The position numbers and the translations under genes were made by a program. From NCBI GenBank assembly GCA_001701295.1, contig DAAV01000167.1:9668-17779 (forward strand): 8,112 bases of DNA, given 5' to 3'. This document shows positions 5,901-8,112 of the stretch, in pieces. This DNA comes from Bacteroidales bacterium H10 (GTDB lineage Bacteria > Bacteroidota > Bacteroidia > Bacteroidales > Muribaculaceae). The notes under the pieces are model-generated. The model had not been told where the DNA came from. It was given only the letters and a program-made list of their open reading frames with translations, and did no database searches. How positions within the stretch are numbered: position 1 is the first letter of the stretch; each line of letters begins with the position of its first letter.

Positions 5901-8112
5901 TTGCCGTTCAGGGCGAGCATTTCCTCAAGATTCGCGTCCTTGATACTGATGGCCTTACGTTCCGGCGCATCGGAAGACACTTCCAGCCAGGAGACAGGGG
6001 CTGAATTGGGATTGTTGCCGAACACAGCCTGAATCGCCCAGTTGTAGTTCATCTGTCCGGGAAGGACATCGTGCGCCGTAGTCCATACATTGTTGGTGAC
6101 GTCAAATATAACATCACCTCCGTCGGCAAGAGGACCATAGTCGAAGCTGACAGGATAAGCCCCGCTGCTTGCCTGAATCTTAAGACCCACGAGAAGACTC
6201 TTGGTCGGATCGATGCTATATGGTTTCGAGAGAACGAACTCATTCCACTGCTTGAAGTCTGTCACATCGACATCTTCCATATATACAGGAGCCTCGTTGC
6301 CCTCAGGCCCTTGCCATATAGCAAGGGTATATTTCGAATAGCACATCGGCATGAAACGGATAGCCTTCAGAAGCAGATTGTCCTCGACTCCAAGATTCTG
6401 GAGTTCTTCGGGAGAATAACGATGAGCCACAGATATAGTACCGATGCCTCCGAACTGCCCTACTATATCGTCAGTACATTTCGACACGGTCACATCGTCA
6501 ACAGGGGCTTCCCATGATATCTCCGCTTTTTCGCCTCGGTCAAGGGCAGTAACCGAGAACGGAGATGCCGTGACAGGCGTAAGATTGAGCCCGGTCATCT
6601 GATATTCCCCTGAACCGGAGTAATCAAAGAACTGCGTGTTGGGCCAGCTCAGAGATTTGAAACCATCGGCTTCAATGGTAAATACCTGATAGGCTTTGTT
6701 GGCATACGCGCCGTCGATCACAAAGTAGCCTTCGGCATCAGTCTTTACAGAGAATTCATTGTCACCCTTGACAGTAACTGTAGCGCCTGAGACGGGCGTT
6801 GTGTTGTCCGTAGCACTTGTCACTTTACCCGTGACCTTGATCTCGGCGCACTTCTGCATCGCATTGCAGTCGAGAACGGCAGTCTCGCCGGCTTTGACAC
6901 TGCCATTGATGCGGCCAGTCTGCCAGCCTTTCTTGTTGGCTTCAAGACTTGCCGATCCCCAGCCTACCGGGAAGTAAGGAATCTCATACTTGCCTTCACT
7001 GTCGGTTTCTGCGGATAGATACGGATAGGTGCGGCCGCCGTTGACCACGGCTCCTTCCACAGGATTGCCGTCGGTGTCGGTCACCGTACCGGTTATTCTT
7101 GCAGTGACACTGTGATCGATAAAGAATGTCGCGTTGGGACGTACGGTATGGAATGCTCCGACAGTCTGATCCGGATTCGCGGGATCCGGTTTAAAATAAT
7201 TACTGTTCCATACGCGTGACGCGCCCAGACCGACTTCAGTGACATAATTGAACATTCCATATCCGTTGCTAATCATGAGATTGGCTTCGTGGCCCCCTGC
7301 AACAAGGACACAGATGTTGCCGCCGGTATAGTTGAACGGAGTGTCGAAAGGAATCTCCACCTCGGTCATTCCCCTCATAAAATCGAGTGTGCCGTCAAAC
7401 ACTTTGGTCATACGGGTAGACGGGATCCAGCCCTTGAAGAGATCATTTTCCGTAGTGTTGCATATGTATACACTGAAAGGCACTTTGGGATAGTCGGCAT
7501 CCATGCCGAACTGCACCTTGAAATTCATGGAAGTGATATTTCCGGCGATATTCCCGAAATCCTCGCCATGATAGATCGTCTCGGAGAAATTATAGGAATA
7601 ATGATCGAACGGCAATTTAGCAGAAAGATCGGATGACGTGCCGATGGTTATGGCCCGTTTCCCTTTCTCCTGAATATCGAGATACAGAGGTTCGGAGACA
7701 TTGTCGGCCGCGCACTTGTCGCCATCCATCACCACACGTCCGCGGATAGCGAAACGTCCGGTCACTTCGGGAACGGTCCACGAGATATTGGCAGTGCCGT
7801 CGGTTCCCGCTGCCAAAGGACGGCTTATAGTCTGCTCGCCGAGAACGGTCCCGTCATCATCGATCAGCTGCACCTTGAAAGAAGAGGACCGGTCAGTCCC
7901 CCGGTTAGTATATTTCACGCCTGTCGTGATTCTGTCTCCGGCAGTCGGAGTATTGTCAAGATTGCGGACAGCCGTAGCCTCCACGTTCTTGTCGAATATC
8001 TCCTCAAAACGGAAATCATCGAACCAGAGTGCATGACGACTGCAGTCATGTACCCAAAGTGAGAAGTAATAGGTGCCTGTCTCGTCGACCGAGAACTCCG
8101 CCTCGGCCGGAG
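2996..8112 (-). CDS. Giant multidomain surface protein: FN3, carboxypeptidase-regulatory-like and jelly-roll modules with T9SS-like tail (5' end missing)
   Basis: The visible part is 1704 residues; the frame is open through base 8112, so signal peptide and N-terminus are missing. Numbering is from the first visible codon. Residues 1-40 (GTYYFSLWVHDCSRHALWF then DDFRFEE) look like the end of a choice-of-anchor/MAM-like jelly roll. Residues 47-147 are CARDB-like. Residues 150-334 are a beta-sandwich with FSETIYHG. Residues 336-420 and 422-512 are two carboxypeptidase-regulatory-like domains (ITGTVTDTDGNPVEGAVV; VTGKVTSATDNTTPVSGATV). Three composite FN3 modules follow (516-847, 937-1213, 1304-1614), separated by two more carboxypeptidase-like domains (852-935, 1219-1302). 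The last 70 residues (VVISDTRGMNIL, GICLIRVNVNGNIRSFKL) resemble a T9SS type A sorting domain. No catalytic motif is visible. It is probably a cell-surface adhesin or structural protein, possibly glycan- or protein-binding; that role is inferred from domain types only. A GTG at 7984 could be mistaken for a start, but coding continues upstream without a stop and completes the first domain. Confidence 0.9.
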   Translation of the reverse strand, partial: PAEAEFSVDETGTYYFSLWVHDCSRHALWFDDFRFEEIFDKNVEATAVRNLDNTPTAGDRITTGVKYTNRGTDRSSSFKVQLIDDDGTVLGEQTISRPLAAGTDGTANISWTVPEVTGRFAIRGRVVMDGDKCAADNVSEPLYLDIQEKGKRAITIGTSSDLSAKLPFDHYSYNFSETIYHGEDFGNIAGNITSMNFKVQFGMDADYPKVPFSVYICNTTENDLFKGWIPSTRMTKVFDGTLDFMRGMTEVEIPFDTPFNYTGGNICVLVAGGHEANLMISNGYGMFNYVTEVGLGASRVWNSNYFKPDPANPDQTVGAFHTVRPNATFFIDHSVTARITGTVTDTDGNPVEGAVVNGGRTYPYLSAETDSEGKYEIPYFPVGWGSASLEANKKGWQTGRINGSVKAGETAVLDCNAMQKCAEIKVTGKVTSATDNTTPVSGATVTVKGDNEFSVKTDAEGYFVIDGAYANKAYQVFTIEADGFKSLSWPNTQFFDYSGSGEYQMTGLNLTPVTASPFSVTALDRGEKAEISWEAPVDDVTVSKCTDDIVGQFGGIGTISVAHRYSPEELQNLGVEDNLLLKAIRFMPMCYSKYTLAIWQGPEGNEAPVYMEDVDVTDFKQWNEFVLSKPYSIDPTKSLLVGLKIQASSGAYPVSFDYGPLADGGDVIFDVTNNVWTTAHDVLPGQMNYNWAIQAVFGNNPNSAPVSWLEVSSDAPERKAISIKDANLEEMLALNGNTQAPEAETVESMGGCSLMMLDTPVRTVPDGKPLKNEFKGYNIYRIEPGQENSYMGLWTKVNEEPVTVTTFTDDTWGDIENKPYRYAVVSFYGNPYEWGTGVTSAPTFSDGIDKGHYASVTVNVDADNGTAEGTRVYLVGDGKSLTKTVGVGNNSVTFDDVRFTDYTVRAIKPYFDLYSADMNVDKSTVSHDAVIRFSAPAPSDMQAVDYIKETRLAWTAPSPVVGREFMECSATPLSPLPFNLGKETIVGHRVTPDMRAGYDYTDFWFDEISFYANAATTYCPVIWRRNLEPDRPMWEQIVMEEEHEIYRQEYKVTPDEVGTWITVRLDEPVKISSGDTYYYGVAAVTTNEAIPFVLDDSGNKYEEGMWYYDYSMKDARYMWIRPSMNGAWMVKAHITDTPDNSTVVAESVKYDLYRLAESDVDKESSWTKVNASPLEEESHVDSAWKDQPDADYRYAVKAIFSGDAVSKAAFSKMLPKGKVALLTANVTTNNGLSAAGSVLSLKSGNLTFRGEADSNGKLEIPEVTKGRKYNLSLSLPAYEEISEDVNVDKSEMALGYELVEIKEAPVYVDAAAAADNSKVDLTWREPGSYAPAEGWVYWDNGKPYGGFGTSTGFCAVAHAYMPEDLESKRMKEYDITKISFFPTSSKSNPVSETSYWVAKIWRINMTSGEVTEVATGNGDNVILDQWNEIAFDTPYHINGDESILVGYEFHGAGNALGIDQGPCAMGRGDWANFGQGWMTLSSSVDGFNYNNLIHVYVENLEKSARGEAPAAGPSQPILKDAKAEVSVSKVRAADRTEAEHPRLVSGVKYHVKGYNVYRLASGDRDNESAWTLLTPNPVSVTEFADIDWKNVAKGSYIWAVKAVYASGVSTPAFSMDSLNDDGSVNAVDEVGDDGISVMALSENKILVKVPADATVVISDTRGMNILSANAKAGENILEVDTADGICLIRVNVNGNIRSFKLMMR
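3269..4201 (-). repeat. Composite FN3/jelly-roll module 3 within the giant gene
   Basis: This encodes visible residues 1304-1614. It begins with NSKVDLTWREP. The insertion carries CAVAHAYMPEDL, ITKISFFP, YWVAKIWR, DQWNEIAFDTPYHINGDES, ILVGYEF, IDQGP and NYNNLIHVYV. FN3 resumes with VKGYNVYRLASGDRDNESAW and SYIWAVKAVYASG. The insertion matches module 1 motif by motif, and also resembles the N-terminal domain of the Omp28-type protein next door. The sorting-like tail follows directly. Confidence 0.7.
4472..5302 (-). repeat. Composite FN3/jelly-roll module 2 within the giant gene
   Basis: This encodes visible residues 937-1213. FN3 strands open with the ETRLAWTAPSP segment. The insertion has TIVGHRVTPDM, FDEISFYAN, WITVRLDEPVKISSGDTYYY and NGAWMVKAHI. 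FN3 then resumes with VKYDLYRLAESDVDK, SSWTKVNASPL and YRYAVKAIFSG. The insertion is more diverged than in modules 1 and 3 and lacks the GP-containing loop (FDYGP/IDQGP). Carboxypeptidase-regulatory-like domains lie on both sides. Confidence 0.65.
5570..6565 (-). repeat. Composite FN3/jelly-roll module 1 within the giant gene
   Basis: This protein-level repeat encodes visible residues 516-847. It opens with the first two FN3 strands (SPFSVTALDRGEKAEISWEAP). It then runs into an inserted beta domain of about 160 residues with ISVAHRYSPEEL, QWNEFVLSKPYSI, SLLVGLKI, FDYGP and NYNWAIQAVF. After a linker of about 70 residues it resumes FN3 with GYNIYRIEPG, VTTFTDD and PYRYAVVSFYG. It aligns closely with module 3 and more distantly with module 2. 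The copies are too divergent to be DNA repeats. Boundaries were judged by eye. Confidence 0.7.

Noticed and set aside
3269..6565. DNA-level tandem repeats in the giant gene
   Set aside because: The modules are similar only as protein; I saw no long near-identical nucleotide stretches between them, so recent duplication is not supported.
7982..7984. GTG as the start of the giant gene
   Set aside because: The frame stays open for 42 more codons to the window edge and encodes the end of a recognisable choice-of-anchor-like domain, so this is an internal valine.

Overview
The window looks like Bacteroidota DNA, most likely from a gut or oral Bacteroidales (Muribaculaceae, Prevotellaceae or similar). 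The evidence is a perfect Bacteroides-type -7 box (TAATTTTG), A-rich leaders without Shine-Dalgarno sites, an Omp28-type protein, an M6-type metalloprotease and C-terminal tails resembling type IX secretion (T9SS) sorting domains. The family assignment is a guess; no rRNA or other marker is present.

All three genes lie on the minus strand, so transcription runs from high to low coordinates, and together they fill nearly the whole window. First comes the 3' part of a giant multidomain surface or secreted protein (8112 down to 2996; its N-terminus is outside the window). It is a chain of beta-sandwich modules: the end of a choice-of-anchor type domain, a CARDB-like domain, a jelly-roll-like domain, two carboxypeptidase-regulatory-like domains, three composite modules in which a fibronectin-III domain appears to be interrupted by a jelly-roll-like insertion, and a T9SS-like tail. 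A 108-bp gap follows, with a strong hairpin (probable terminator) and a likely promoter for the next gene. Next is a complete 566-residue Omp28-type exported protein (2887 to 1187) with a thioredoxin-like CxxC domain. Then, after only 27 bp, comes an M6-family zinc metalloprotease (1159 to 1; its C-terminus is outside the window).

The Omp28-type gene and the protease gene probably form one transcription unit. The giant gene and the Omp28-type gene share the same kind of jelly-roll-like and CARDB-like domains, and both end in sorting-like tails. All genes with a visible N-terminus carry signal peptides. The simplest reading is a locus for cell-surface or secreted proteins combining adhesion, proteolysis and possibly thiol chemistry. 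The biological target cannot be read from the sequence. I found no RNA genes, mobile elements, CRISPR arrays or DNA-level tandem repeats. The best candidates for something under-described are the interrupted FN3 modules and the sharing of one domain type between neighbouring genes.
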